The notes: generated from the letters alone by a model not told the origin. 64,000 bases of DNA from Variovorax sp. SG517 (GCF_013376045.1 NZ_JABMJG010000013.1:96662-160661), one strand, 5' to 3'. Counted from the stretch's first letter, positions 35,649 to 44,459 are shown. Numbers and translations: made by a program.

Positions 35649-36775
35649 GGTTTCTCTCCTTCCCCCTCTGCGGGAAGGTCGGGATGGGGGCTGCCGGCGT
35701 CCGCATCGAGCGCTGTTTCCCCCTTCCCTGGTTCTCCCTCGGAGACAGAAGGAGCCCCCTGATCGTCCTCGTCGCCGTACTCGGTTTTGAACGACTGCGC
35801 ATCGAGCCCGTTCTCGGTGAGCCACCTCACCATCACCTGCACGCTGCCATGCGTGACGAACACGCGCCCGGCCCCGGTGCCGGCGATGGCCTGCTGAAGC
35901 CCGGGCCAGTCGGCGTGGTCGGACATCACGAAGCCCCGGTCCACGCCGCGCCGCCTGCGCGCGCCGCGCAGCTGCATCCAGCCGCTGGCGAAGGCATCGG
36001 CGTAGTTGCCGAAGCGCTTCATCCATGGCGAGCCCTGCGCGGAAGGCGGCGCAAGCACCAGCGAACGCTTCAGCAGCGCGGCATCGACGCCTTCGTCTCC
36101 CACGCGCAAGGTCGGCGGCAATGCCACGCCGGCCGCCCGGTAGACGGCATTGAGCGGCTCCACCGCGCCATGCACGACGATGGGCCCGATGCTCGCGTCC
36201 ACGCCGTGCAGGATGCGCTGCGCCTTGCCGAAGGCATAGCAGAACAGCACCGAGGCGCGGCCGGCTTCGGCGTTGGCGCGCCACCAGGCGTCGATCTGCG
36301 CGAACAGCACCGGCTGCGTGGGCCAGCGGTAGACCGGCAGGCCGAAGGTCGATTCGGTGATGAAGGTGTCGCAGGGCACCGGCTCGAACGGCGGGCAGGT
36401 GCCGTCGGGCTCGGTCTTGTAGTCGCCCGAGGCCACCCACACGCGCCCGCCGTGCTCCAGCCGCACCTGGGCCGAGCCCAACACATGGCCGGCAGGGTGC
36501 AGCGAGACGCGCACGCCGTGGTGCTCGATGACCTCGCCGTAGGGCAGCGTCTGCAGCGCGATGTCGCTGCCCAGGCGCGCGCGCAGCGTGCCGGCGCTGT
36601 CGGTGTGGGCGAGGTAGTGCCCGTGCCCGGCGCGCGCGTGGTCGGAATGCGCATGCGTGATGACGGCGCGCGCCACCGGCCGCCACGGGTCGATGTAGAA
36701 ATCGCCGGGCGGGCAGTACAGGCCCTCGGGCCTGGCGACGACGAGGAGGTCTTCTTCCTGCTTTGCGGGAGGCAT
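35645..36775 (-). CDS. Ligase-associated DNA exonuclease (metallo-beta-lactamase fold)
   Basis: SNM1/Artemis-like nuclease of the metallo-beta-lactamase/beta-CASP group, first gene of the repair operon. HxHxDH motif at residues 41-46 (THAHSDHARAG), then further metal ligands around HPAGHVLGSAQ and GDYKTEP. Length 376 from ATG 36775. The C-terminal 35 residues (after about residue 340) are encoded by repeat family B and are unlikely to belong to the fold. The stop overlaps the ligase start (ATGA). Confidence 0.93.
   Translation of the reverse strand: MPPAKQEEDLLVVARPEGLYCPPGDFYIDPWRPVARAVITHAHSDHARAGHGHYLAHTDSAGTLRARLGSDIALQTLPYGEVIEHHGVRVSLHPAGHVLGSAQVRLEHGGRVWVASGDYKTEPDGTCPPFEPVPCDTFITESTFGLPVYRWPTQPVLFAQIDAWWRANAEAGRASVLFCYAFGKAQRILHGVDASIGPIVVHGAVEPLNAVYRAAGVALPPTLRVGDEGVDAALLKRSLVLAPPSAQGSPWMKRFGNYADAFASGWMQLRGARRRRGVDRGFVMSDHADWPGLQQAIAGTGAGRVFVTHGSVQVMVRWLTENGLDAQSFKTEYGDEDDQGAPSVSEGEPGKGETALDADAGSPHPDLPAEGEGEKP
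35656..35755. repeat. Family B repeat at the exonuclease C-terminus
   Basis: Palindromic family B element encoding the last ~35 residues of the exonuclease. It contains CCTTCCCCCTCTGCGGGAAGG and CGCATCGAGCGCTG arms and ends with AAGGAG on the minus strand, which serves as a ribosome site for the ligase gene. Confidence 0.75.
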
Positions 36776-36852
36776 GGCACGCCATCGTAGGCGCTGCCGG
36801 GGTTTGGCGCCGCCGCGCGGCGGGCGCAAAGCGTTGTGGGCGGGCGCCTACC

Positions 36853-37380
36853 CTAGGGGCGCTTCGGGCGGTTCTTCGCCATGTCGAGCACGTTCATCTT
36901 CATGCCGTTGGGCATGACCATGTCGCCAGGCTTCTGGTCGGCCTTGCAGGGGCCGATCCACTTGGCCTCCATCACGCTGTGGCCCTCGGCGCGGCCCATC
37001 AGCGGCGGGTTGTAGCTCGACTTGCTCTCCATGCGGTAGGCGGTGCTGAAGTCGCCGCTCATCACCGCGTGCGAGGTGGCGACGGTGTTGCCGATCTTGC
37101 AGACCGAGTCCATGACCAGCCTGCCGCCGTCCGCGCTCAGCTCCTGCTTCGAGCACATGTCCTTGCCCATGCCCTGGCCCATGTCGCGCAGCGCCTTGTC
37201 GCTGGCCGCGTCGATGCACTGCTGCATGGTGTGGCCGGCCGCGGCGTCCTTGCCGGTGCCGTCTCCCGTGCGGATCTCCCAGAGGCCGGGCTTGCGTGCG
37301 GGAAAGTCGAGCGCGAGCACGGGGCCCGCGAGGGCACCGGCCGCCACGCAGGCCACCACGGCGGAAAGACGGATGTTCAT
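36853..37380 (-). CDS. DUF3617-type periplasmic protein
   Basis: 175 residues with a signal peptide ending near GPVLAL. The mature protein contains RKPGLWEIRTGDGTG, a CIDAASDKAL-type Cys and later Cys residues (CSKQELSADG, SVCKIGN, GPCKAD), the pattern of the DUF3617 family, which often forms two disulfides. Function unknown. Stand-alone gene between the exonuclease and the PAP2 phosphatase, both on the same strand. Confidence 0.82.
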   Translation of the reverse strand: MNIRLSAVVACVAAGALAGPVLALDFPARKPGLWEIRTGDGTGKDAAAGHTMQQCIDAASDKALRDMGQGMGKDMCSKQELSADGGRLVMDSVCKIGNTVATSHAVMSGDFSTAYRMESKSSYNPPLMGRAEGHSVMEAKWIGPCKADQKPGDMVMPNGMKMNVLDMAKNRPKRP

Positions 37381-37458
37381 GGCAGGCTCCCCCGGGCACT
37401 GGACGACGATGCCCGGTTTGTACCGCGCGCGCCGGCGCGGCGGTATATCGCAATCGGC

Positions 37459-38193
37459 CTAAGCCGGTGCGGCCGCCGCGGCGCGCTCACGCGTGGCGAG
37501 GCCGAAGGCCACGCCCAGCGCGAAGCCGCCCAGCACGTCGATCAGCACATGCTGGCGCACCGCCATCGTCGAATAGACGATGCCCGCGGCCCACGCCACG
37601 TTGGCAACGCGCAGCCAGGCCGGCGCGCCCACCGCCCGCAGCTGCCGCGCCAGGGCGACGCAGGTGAACACCGAGAACGAAACGTGCAGCGACGGGAAGG
37701 CATTGCCCGCCGAATCCACCATCTTGAGGAACTGCAGCGAGGTGCCCGGCGTGGTCTCGACCACGAAGTTGGGAATTGCCGTGGGCATGAACCAGAACAC
37801 GAGCAGCGCCAGCAGCGTCATCGCCGCGCAGCCCAGCGAGAAGCCCTGCAGCTCGCGCATGTCCCTGGCCAGCAGCACCGGCAGCGCGATGTAGCCCCAG
37901 AGCGACAGATACACCGGCAGCAGCCACGGCCAGAAGGCGATGAGCCCGTCGATGGGCGTGAGCGGCAGCACCCAGGCCTGGCCCGCGTTCTTCATGATCC
38001 AGAAGTACAGCGGGAAGAAGCCGAGCGTGGCGATGGTGTTGCCGACCAGCTTCAGGGGGAACAGCGTGATGCTGCGCTTCCACAGGGCCGCGAGCCATGA
38101 CGGCACCGCCGATGGAGACGATGCAGCAGCAGCAGCAGCAGCAGCAGAAGACGAAGGGGTGGAGGACGTGGCGTCGGACGCTGGAGGTGTCAT
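37459..38193 (-). CDS. PAP2-superfamily membrane phosphatase
   Basis: 244-residue inner-membrane protein with about six hydrophobic segments. The PAP2 catalytic motifs are partly visible: SAGNAFPSLHVSFS (motif 2, with His) and RQHVLIDVLGG (motif 3, with the conserved His/Asp). Motif 1 is less clear. The N-terminus is a Ser/Ala tract of about 30 residues, including eight consecutive Ala encoded by a perfect trinucleotide repeat. Likely acts on lipid phosphates. Located 25 bases downstream of the Gfo/Idh stop. Confidence 0.85.
   Translation of the reverse strand: MTPPASDATSSTPSSSAAAAAAAASSPSAVPSWLAALWKRSITLFPLKLVGNTIATLGFFPLYFWIMKNAGQAWVLPLTPIDGLIAFWPWLLPVYLSLWGYIALPVLLARDMRELQGFSLGCAAMTLLALLVFWFMPTAIPNFVVETTPGTSLQFLKMVDSAGNAFPSLHVSFSVFTCVALARQLRAVGAPAWLRVANVAWAAGIVYSTMAVRQHVLIDVLGGFALGVAFGLATRERAAAAAPA
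38123..38146. repeat. Perfect (GCA)8 trinucleotide repeat
   Basis: 24 bases of GCA units in the 5' part of the PAP2 gene; on the coding strand it encodes the poly-Ala run near residue 20. Length change by slippage keeps the frame but shortens or extends the Ala tract. Confidence 0.9.
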
Positions 38194-38218
38194 GGCAGCC
38201 CGGGCAGCGCGCCGCGCG

Positions 38219-39385
38219 CTACCAGGGCGTCCACTTTAATTCGCTTTTCGCCGAAGCCACCGTGCGTTCAATAAAGCGCACGCCGCGCGCGCCGTCCTCC
38301 ACGCGCGGGTAGTCGGCGACGAGCGGATCGGCCGGTTGTCCGGCGAGCCTGGCGCGGATGTCCGCCGCCACGCCCGCGTACACGTTCGCGAAGGCCTCGA
38401 TGAAGCCTTCCGGGTGCCCCGCCGGCAGCCGGCTCGCACGCTGCGCGGACTCGCACAGCCATGGCGCCCCTCGCGTGAGCACCTGCAGCGGCCCGTCGTG
38501 CGGCAGGTGCACCAGCCGGCTCGGCTGCTCCTGATGCCATTCGAGCGTGCCCAGCGTGCCCGACACGCGCAGGCGCAGGTCGTTCTCCAGGCCGGTGTTG
38601 ATCTGCGAGGCCACGAGCACGCCGCGTGCGCCGCCCTCGAAGCGCAGCAGCAGGCTGCCGTCGTCGTCGAGCATGCGGCCCGGCACCAGCGCGCCGAGGT
38701 CGGCGCACAGGCTCTCGATGCGCAGGCCGGTGACGGTGGCCACGAGGTTCTCGGCGTGCGAGCCGATGTCGCCGATGGCGCCGGCCGCACCGCTGCGCGC
38801 GGGGTCGGTGCGCCAGTCGGCCTGCTTGTTGCCGCCGCTGCCTTCGACATGGCTCGCAAGCCAGCCCTGGTTGTATTCGACGACGACCTTGCGCACCTCG
38901 CCGATCAGGCCCGAGCGCACCATCTCGCGCGCCTGCCGGACCATCGGATAGCCGGTGTAGTTGTAGGTGACGCCGAACACCGTGCCCTTCTTCGCGACCG
39001 TGGCGACCAGCGCGTCGGCCTGCTCGCGCGTGTGCACCAGCGGCTTGTCGCACACCACGTGGAAGCCCGCTTCGGCAAAGGCCTGCGCCACCGGAAAGTG
39101 CACGTGGTTGGGCGTGACGATCGACACGAAGTCGATGCGCTCGCCCTCCGGGCGCTTCAGCTCGTCGGCCAGCAGCGCCTGCCAGTCGCCGTGGTTGCGG
39201 CCGTCGACCAGGCCGAGGTCGCGGCCCGAGGCGCGCGCCTTCTCGGGGCTGGACGAGAGCGCGCCCGCGACGAGCTCGATCTGCCCGTCGAGCGCCATGG
39301 CCTTGCGGTGCACGGCGCCGATGAAGGCGTCGCGGCCGCCGCCGACCATGGCGTAGCGCAGTTTGCGAGGAGGTGTGTCGGTCAT
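38219..39385 (-). CDS. Gfo/Idh/MocA-family oxidoreductase
   Basis: NAD(P)-dependent sugar or cyclitol dehydrogenase, 388 residues. N-terminal Rossmann motif VGGGRDAFIG (residues about 14-23), the EKP-like region CDKPLVHT, and GDIGSHAENL in the substrate domain. Start ATG 39385 (MTDTPPRKLRYAMV). It is the last gene of the ROK/sugar-ABC operon, 110 bases from the binding protein across repeat copy A2. Likely to oxidise the imported sugar or sugar acid. Confidence 0.9.
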   Translation of the reverse strand: MTDTPPRKLRYAMVGGGRDAFIGAVHRKAMALDGQIELVAGALSSSPEKARASGRDLGLVDGRNHGDWQALLADELKRPEGERIDFVSIVTPNHVHFPVAQAFAEAGFHVVCDKPLVHTREQADALVATVAKKGTVFGVTYNYTGYPMVRQAREMVRSGLIGEVRKVVVEYNQGWLASHVEGSGGNKQADWRTDPARSGAAGAIGDIGSHAENLVATVTGLRIESLCADLGALVPGRMLDDDGSLLLRFEGGARGVLVASQINTGLENDLRLRVSGTLGTLEWHQEQPSRLVHLPHDGPLQVLTRGAPWLCESAQRASRLPAGHPEGFIEAFANVYAGVAADIRARLAGQPADPLVADYPRVEDGARGVRFIERTVASAKSELKWTPW

Positions 39386-39398
39386 GTCGTGTCTTTCA

Positions 39399-39490
39399 GG
39401 GAACACCGCGGAACCGGCTTCGCCGGGCCGCAGGTGTTGCCCCCGGAAGGGGGTTGGCGTAGCGACACGAAGTGCGCGAAGCCTGGGGGA
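39399..39490 (-). repeat. Family A dispersed repeat, copy 2
   Basis: About 92 bases on the minus strand of the Family A consensus (GGAACACCGCGG..., ACCCCC/GGGGG and CCGGC/GCCGG stems), filling the gap between the sugar-binding-protein gene and the Gfo/Idh gene. It is reverse-complementary to copy 1, as expected for genes on the other strand. Confidence 0.9.
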
Positions 39491-39494
39491 GAAC

Positions 39495-40457
39495 TCAGAA
39501 AGGCGAGTTCGGGTGGTAGAAGTCTTTCGCGTTTTCCTTGGTGATCAGCACCGAAGGAATGATCGTCGTCGCCGGCAGCTTCTCGCCCTTCAGGCGCGCT
39601 TCGGCCGTGAGCTTGATCGCGTCGTAGATGAACTTGGGCGAGTAGCTCACGTCGGCCGTGATGCGCTTGTCCTTGCCGTCCATGATGGTCTTGACCATGC
39701 CCTTGGCGCCTGCACCGCCGAAGATGATCTTGATGTCGTCGCGCTTGGCCTGCTCGATGGCCTTGAGCACGCCCACGGCCATGTCGTCGTCGGCGGCCCA
39801 GATGGCGTCGATGCTCTTGAAGCGCGTGAGGTAGTCCTGCGTGACCTTGAAGGCGTCGTCGCGGTTCCAGTTGGCGTACTTGGCATCGAGCAGCTTGATG
39901 TCGGGGCTGTTCTTGAGCACCGCGTTGAAGGCGTCCATGCGCTCGTTGTCCAGCGTGGTCGCGATGCCGCGCAGCGCCACCACGTTGCCCTTGCCGCCCA
40001 GCTGCTTCACGATGTATTCGGCCGGGATCCTGCCGAAGGCGGTGTTGTCGCCGGCCACGTACGCGTCTTGCGCGCTGGTGTCGGTGAGGCCGCGGTCGAC
40101 CACGGTCACGTAGGCGCCCTTGGCCTTGACCTGCGCCACGGGCTTGGTCAGCGCTGCGGATTCGAACGGGAACACGACCAGCGCGTTGATCTTGGTGACC
40201 GTCGAGAGGTCCTGCAGCTGGTTGGCCTGTTCGGGCGCGTTGGCGGCCGTCTTGATGGTGATCTTCAGGTCCTTGTGTTCCTTCTCCAGGTCCTTCTTCG
40301 CCTGGTTGGCCCAGTAGTTGATGCCCCCCATGAAGCTGTGCGTGGCCGCGGGAATCGAAACGCCGAGATTGACCTTCTCCGCGGCGAGCGCGGGCAGGCT
40401 GGCGAACGCTGCGGCGGCAACCGCCGTGAGAGCGAGGCGTCGGGTGAAAGTCGTCAT
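39495..40457 (-). CDS. Sugar ABC transporter substrate-binding protein (ribose type)
   Basis: Periplasmic binding protein of the CUT2/ribose family (Peripla_BP_4). 320 residues with a signal peptide ending LPALAAEK. NLGVSIPAATHSFMGGINYWANQA is the diagnostic N-terminal segment. Followed by a permease, an ATPase and a ROK regulator, all on the minus strand, so these form one importer operon. The ligand is not known; ribose, xylose or a cyclitol are the usual types. Confidence 0.9.
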   Translation of the reverse strand: MTTFTRRLALTAVAAAAFASLPALAAEKVNLGVSIPAATHSFMGGINYWANQAKKDLEKEHKDLKITIKTAANAPEQANQLQDLSTVTKINALVVFPFESAALTKPVAQVKAKGAYVTVVDRGLTDTSAQDAYVAGDNTAFGRIPAEYIVKQLGGKGNVVALRGIATTLDNERMDAFNAVLKNSPDIKLLDAKYANWNRDDAFKVTQDYLTRFKSIDAIWAADDDMAVGVLKAIEQAKRDDIKIIFGGAGAKGMVKTIMDGKDKRITADVSYSPKFIYDAIKLTAEARLKGEKLPATTIIPSVLITKENAKDFYHPNSPF

Positions 40458-40500
40458 GCTGGATGTCTCCTCTTGGTTGATGGAACGGAACGGGAAAGAA

Positions 40501-41511
40501 CTAGCGCCGGCCGCGCTGCAGGAACGCGACGATGATGATCACGAAGCCCTGCACCGCCGCGTTGAGGTACACGCTGATGATGCTGGTGAGGTTCAGGATG
40601 TTGCTGATGACCGAGAGCAGCACCGCACCCACCACCGTGCCGGTGATGCTGCCCGCGCCGCCCTTGAGCGCCGTGCCGCCGACGATCACCGCGGCGATGG
40701 CTTCCAGCTCCCACAGCAGGCCGGTGGTCGGCGAGGCCGAGCCCAGGCGCGGCACGTACAGCAGCGTCGCGATGCCCACGCACACGCCGAGCAGCACGTA
40801 GGTGAGGATCTTCACGCGGTCGACGTCCACCGCCGCGTAGCGCGCCACCTGCTCGTTGGAGCCGATCGCCTGCACGTAGCGCCCGTAGGCCGTGCGGTTG
40901 AGGATGAGGCCGCCCACGATGGCGACGATCACGAACACCCACACCGGCACCGGGATGCCCGCGAGGCTCGCGTAGTACACGGGCGCATAGAGGTCCGACA
41001 GCTCGTTGTCGAGCGTGAGCGCGCCACCGTCGGCAAAGTACGTGAGGTAGGCGCGGAAGATGCCCAGCGTGCCCAGCGTCACGATGAAGGGCTCGATGCG
41101 CCCCTTGGTGATGAGCAGCCCGTGCGCGAGCCCGAACACCGCGCCGAGCACCACCGCGAGCACCGCGCCCATCACCACCGCCAGCAGCGGCGAGCCCGAG
41201 GCCGGCCCGGCCCAGTTGATGAACATGATCACGCTGCCCGCGATCAGCGCCGCCATCGAGCCCACCGACAGGTCGATGCCGCCCGAGATGATCACGAAGC
41301 ACATGCCCACCGCGATGATGCCGATGAAGGCCGTGCGCGTGAGCACGTTCATCGCGTTGTCCAGCGTGGCGAAGTCGCCGTTCAGCAGCGTGCCGGCGAT
41401 GCACAGCAGCACCAGGCCGATGACCGGGCCGAGGCCGTGCAAGCGCTCGGTCCAGCGCGGCGCAGCCTCGCTGCGGTGCGTGGTTTCAGCGGAATCGGTA
41501 GGGGAAGCCAT
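40501..41511 (-). CDS. Sugar ABC transporter permease (RbsC type)
   Basis: 336-residue inner-membrane permease (BPD_transp_2) with about ten hydrophobic segments. ISGGIDLSVGSM in the first cytoplasmic-facing region and LGGTALKGGAGSITGTVVGA-like sequence near the C-terminus are typical of RbsC-like proteins. Lies between the binding protein (43 bases) and repeat copy A3. Confidence 0.92.
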   Translation of the reverse strand: MASPTDSAETTHRSEAAPRWTERLHGLGPVIGLVLLCIAGTLLNGDFATLDNAMNVLTRTAFIGIIAVGMCFVIISGGIDLSVGSMAALIAGSVIMFINWAGPASGSPLLAVVMGAVLAVVLGAVFGLAHGLLITKGRIEPFIVTLGTLGIFRAYLTYFADGGALTLDNELSDLYAPVYYASLAGIPVPVWVFVIVAIVGGLILNRTAYGRYVQAIGSNEQVARYAAVDVDRVKILTYVLLGVCVGIATLLYVPRLGSASPTTGLLWELEAIAAVIVGGTALKGGAGSITGTVVGAVLLSVISNILNLTSIISVYLNAAVQGFVIIIVAFLQRGRR

Positions 41512-41574
41512 GTCTTTATCGATTCGTCAGGGCATGTAATAGCAACTTGGCAGCGAGCGCAGCGAAGCTCGTTC

Positions 41575-41667
41575 GGGGAACACCGCGGAACCGGCTTTGC
41601 CGGGCCGCTGGTGTTGCCCCCTGCAAGGGGGTTGGCGAAGCGACACGAAGTGCGCGCAGCCTGGGGG
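41575..41667 (-). repeat. Family A dispersed repeat, copy 3
   Basis: About 93-base copy between the permease and the ATPase genes of the sugar operon, very similar to copy 2, with the same two stem-loops. It ends 5 bases before the ATPase stop. Confidence 0.9.
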
Positions 41668-41672
41668 TTAGC

Positions 41673-43199
41673 TCATCTGGTTCCGGTGGCATGAGCGATG
41701 AGCTCCTCTTCTGTCAGATGGTCGGCGTCGAGCGTGGCAACGATGCGGCCCGCGCGCATCACCGCGACGCGGTGGCACAGGCCGATCAGCTCCATCAGCT
41801 CCGACGAGACGACGATCACCGCGAGCCCTTCGCGGGCGAGTCGCTGGATCAGGAAATAGATGTCGCGCTTGGCACCCACGTCCACGCCGCGCGTGGGCTC
41901 GTCGAGCACCACCACCTTCGGCTTCGGCTGCAGCACCTTGGCGAGCGCGAGCTTCTGCTGGTTGCCGCCCGACAGCGACGAGGCCTTGACGTCGAGCGAG
42001 CCGGTGCGGATGCCGTAGTCCTTCACCGCCTCGGCCAGCGCGCCACGCTCGGCCTCGGGCTTGAGCCAGGGCTGGGCGTAGCGCTCGAGCGCCATCAGCG
42101 TGAGGTTCTGGCGCAGGCCGAAATCGACGTGCAGGCCCTTGCCCTTGCGGTCTTCGCTCAGGTAGGTGAGGCCGTGCCGCGCAGCGTCGCGCGGGTTGCG
42201 CCAGCCCTTGCCGTGCGGCACGGGCTGGCCGAGCATCTCGACGCTGCCGCCGCTGGCAGGTCGCAGGCCCAGCAGGCCCTCGAAGAGCTCGGTGCGGCCC
42301 GCGCCGACAAGACCTGCGAAGCCGAGGATCTCGCCAGGTCGCACCTCGAAGCTCGCGTCCTGCGCCCAGCCGGGCACGCTGAAGCCCTGCACGCGCATCG
42401 CGGGGGCGCTCGCGGTGGTGACGGGGTCGCGCGGCGGATAGAGGTCGGCCAGCTCGCGGCCCACCATCAGGTTGGCCATCTGCTGGCGCGTGACCTCGGC
42501 CGTCGGCGCGCGAGCGACGAAGCGGCCGTCGCGCATGACGATGACATCGTCGGTCACGCGCTCCACCTCGTCGAGCTTGTGCGAGATGTAGACGATGGTC
42601 ACGCCGTCGGCGCGCAACTGGGCGATGAGCTTGAACAGGCGCTCGGTCTCGCCGGGTGTGAGCGTGGCGGTGGGCTCGTCCATCACCAGCAGGCGTGCGC
42701 GGCGGGCGATGGCCTTCGCGATCTCGACGAGCTGCTTCTCGGCGACGATGAGCCGGCGCACCTTGGTGCGCGGATCGATGTTCAGGCCGACCGCCGCGAG
42801 CGCGGAGGCGGCGTCGCGCTCCATGGCGGCATCGTCGAGCAGCCAGCCTTTCTTCTTTTCATGGCCGAGGAAGACGTTCTGGGCCACGTTGAGGTCCTCT
42901 GCGAGGTTGAACTCCTGATGGATCAGCACGATGCCCAGCGCCTCGGCGTCGCGCGAACTCGCGAACTGCCGCGGCTGCCCGTTGATCTTCAGCGTGCCGC
43001 CGGTGGGCGACTCATAGCCCGAGAGGATCTTCATCAGCGTGGACTTGCCCGCGCCGTTCTCGCCGAGCAGGCCGTACACGCAGCCAGGCACGAGCGCGAA
43101 GCTCACGCCGTGCAGCACCTGCACCGGGCCGAAGGCCTTCACGATGCCCTCGAACTCGACGGCGACGCTGCCTTTGCCGCTCATACCCGCATCTGTCAT
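41673..43199 (-). CDS. Sugar ABC transporter ATPase (two ABC domains, RbsA type)
   Basis: 508-residue ATPase with tandem ABC domains. Domain 1 has Walker A GENGAGKS and Walker B LLVMDEPTATLT; domain 2 has a degenerate Walker A GLVGAGRTE and signature SSLSGGNQQK, usual for RbsA. ATG 43199 overlaps the ROK stop (MTDAGMSGKG; ATG 43184 is an alternative). Part of the sugar importer with the permease and binding protein. Confidence 0.93.
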   Translation of the reverse strand: MTDAGMSGKGSVAVEFEGIVKAFGPVQVLHGVSFALVPGCVYGLLGENGAGKSTLMKILSGYESPTGGTLKINGQPRQFASSRDAEALGIVLIHQEFNLAEDLNVAQNVFLGHEKKKGWLLDDAAMERDAASALAAVGLNIDPRTKVRRLIVAEKQLVEIAKAIARRARLLVMDEPTATLTPGETERLFKLIAQLRADGVTIVYISHKLDEVERVTDDVIVMRDGRFVARAPTAEVTRQQMANLMVGRELADLYPPRDPVTTASAPAMRVQGFSVPGWAQDASFEVRPGEILGFAGLVGAGRTELFEGLLGLRPASGGSVEMLGQPVPHGKGWRNPRDAARHGLTYLSEDRKGKGLHVDFGLRQNLTLMALERYAQPWLKPEAERGALAEAVKDYGIRTGSLDVKASSLSGGNQQKLALAKVLQPKPKVVVLDEPTRGVDVGAKRDIYFLIQRLAREGLAVIVVSSELMELIGLCHRVAVMRAGRIVATLDADHLTEEELIAHATGTR

Positions 43200-44440
43200 G
43201 GCGCCACCCCGCGTGCCTTCAGGGTTTCCTGCATCGCGAGCACCCCGGCGCCGATCACGCCGCCCTGCATGCCCAGCGGCGTGTACTGGATCTCCAGGTG
43301 CCGCGTGGAAAGCGCCAGCGAGCGCTGGTAGACGCTTTGCCGCACGGCAGCGAGAAACAGTGGCCCGATGCGCGTGATGCCGCCGCCGATGAACACATGC
43401 GACGGATTGAAGAAGTTGACGACCGACGCGAGCATCTGCCCGATCAGGCTGCCCGCGCGCTGGATGATGGCGTTGGCCGCCGTGTCGCCGCCGCGGCTGG
43501 CCTGGCCCACGTCGACGGCGTCGATGCGGCCGTGCTGGCGCAGCACTTCGGCAAGTGCGGCGCTCTCGCCCGCTTCCGCAGCCTGCACCGCCATGCGCGT
43601 GATCGCCGGGCCGGCGGCCATCGCCTCGACGCAGCCGAGGTTGCCGCAATGGCAGCGCGGGCCTTCCTGGTCGACGCAGATGTGGCCCACGTCGCCGGCC
43701 GATCCGGCGGCGCCGCGGTACACCTCGCCGTGGCACACGATGCCGCAGCCGATGCCGGTGCCGATCTTGATGACGAGGAAGTTACTCAGCGAGCGCTTCA
43801 GGCGCCACAGCTCGCCGAGCGCCATGAGGTTCACGTCGTTGTCGACGAAGACGGGTGCGGCGTAGTCCTCGCGCAGGTAGTCGCGGATCGAGAAGCTGTC
43901 CCAGGCCGGCATCAGCGGCGGATTGACGAGCTGGCCGATCTCGAAGTTGACCGGGCCGGGCACGCCGATACCGATGCCGAGCACGTCCTTGGGGCCATGG
44001 CCGCATCGGGCCAGCAGCTCGCGCATCAGCACGCGCACACGGGCCAGCACCACCGCCGGGCCTTCGCGCACGTCGGCGGGTTCGTCGTGCTGGGCGAGCA
44101 CGCTGAGGTCAGGCCGCAGCACGGCCACGTCGAGGCTGGTAGCGCCGATGTCCACGCCGACGAGCACGCCGAGCCCGGCATGCAGCTGGAGGTTTTCGGG
44201 GCGACGCCCGCCTGAGGAGCGCTGCAGGCCGGCTTCGGCGAGCAGGCCCTGGTCGACGAGGCCGGCGATCAGGCCATTGGCCTTGCTCTTGGAAAAGCCC
44301 AGCTGCTCCGCCATGGCATGGCGCGAGCCGCCGGCCGACCAGAAGGTCGTTTCCAGCAAACGCATTTCGTCCGCAGTGATGCCACTCCAGGGTGCCACGC
44401 GCCTTGTCTCCGGTGTTCTTTGTCTTGCGCCTGCGGTCAT
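43196..44440 (-). CDS. ROK-family transcriptional regulator / sugar kinase-like
   Basis: 414 residues: an N-terminal winged-helix DNA-binding region (about 1-80; ITADEMRLLETTFWSAGGSR) followed by a ROK sugar-kinase fold with the GVDIGATS phosphate loop and the zinc site CHCGNLGC (263-270). Such proteins repress sugar operons and are released by the sugar. First gene of the operon; ATG 44440 sits about 13 bases from the predicted transcription start, so the leader is very short. The operator is probably the palindrome at 44497-44517. Confidence 0.9.
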   Translation of the reverse strand: MTAGARQRTPETRRVAPWSGITADEMRLLETTFWSAGGSRHAMAEQLGFSKSKANGLIAGLVDQGLLAEAGLQRSSGGRRPENLQLHAGLGVLVGVDIGATSLDVAVLRPDLSVLAQHDEPADVREGPAVVLARVRVLMRELLARCGHGPKDVLGIGIGVPGPVNFEIGQLVNPPLMPAWDSFSIRDYLREDYAAPVFVDNDVNLMALGELWRLKRSLSNFLVIKIGTGIGCGIVCHGEVYRGAAGSAGDVGHICVDQEGPRCHCGNLGCVEAMAAGPAITRMAVQAAEAGESAALAEVLRQHGRIDAVDVGQASRGGDTAANAIIQRAGSLIGQMLASVVNFFNPSHVFIGGGITRIGPLFLAAVRQSVYQRSLALSTRHLEIQYTPLGMQGGVIGAGVLAMQETLKARGVAP

Positions 44441-44459
44441 TGCCGCTGGACGAAGGCGA

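Noticed and set aside
38123..38146. GCA tract as a CRISPR-like or mobile repeat
   Set aside because: A plain trinucleotide run without spacers or terminal repeats.
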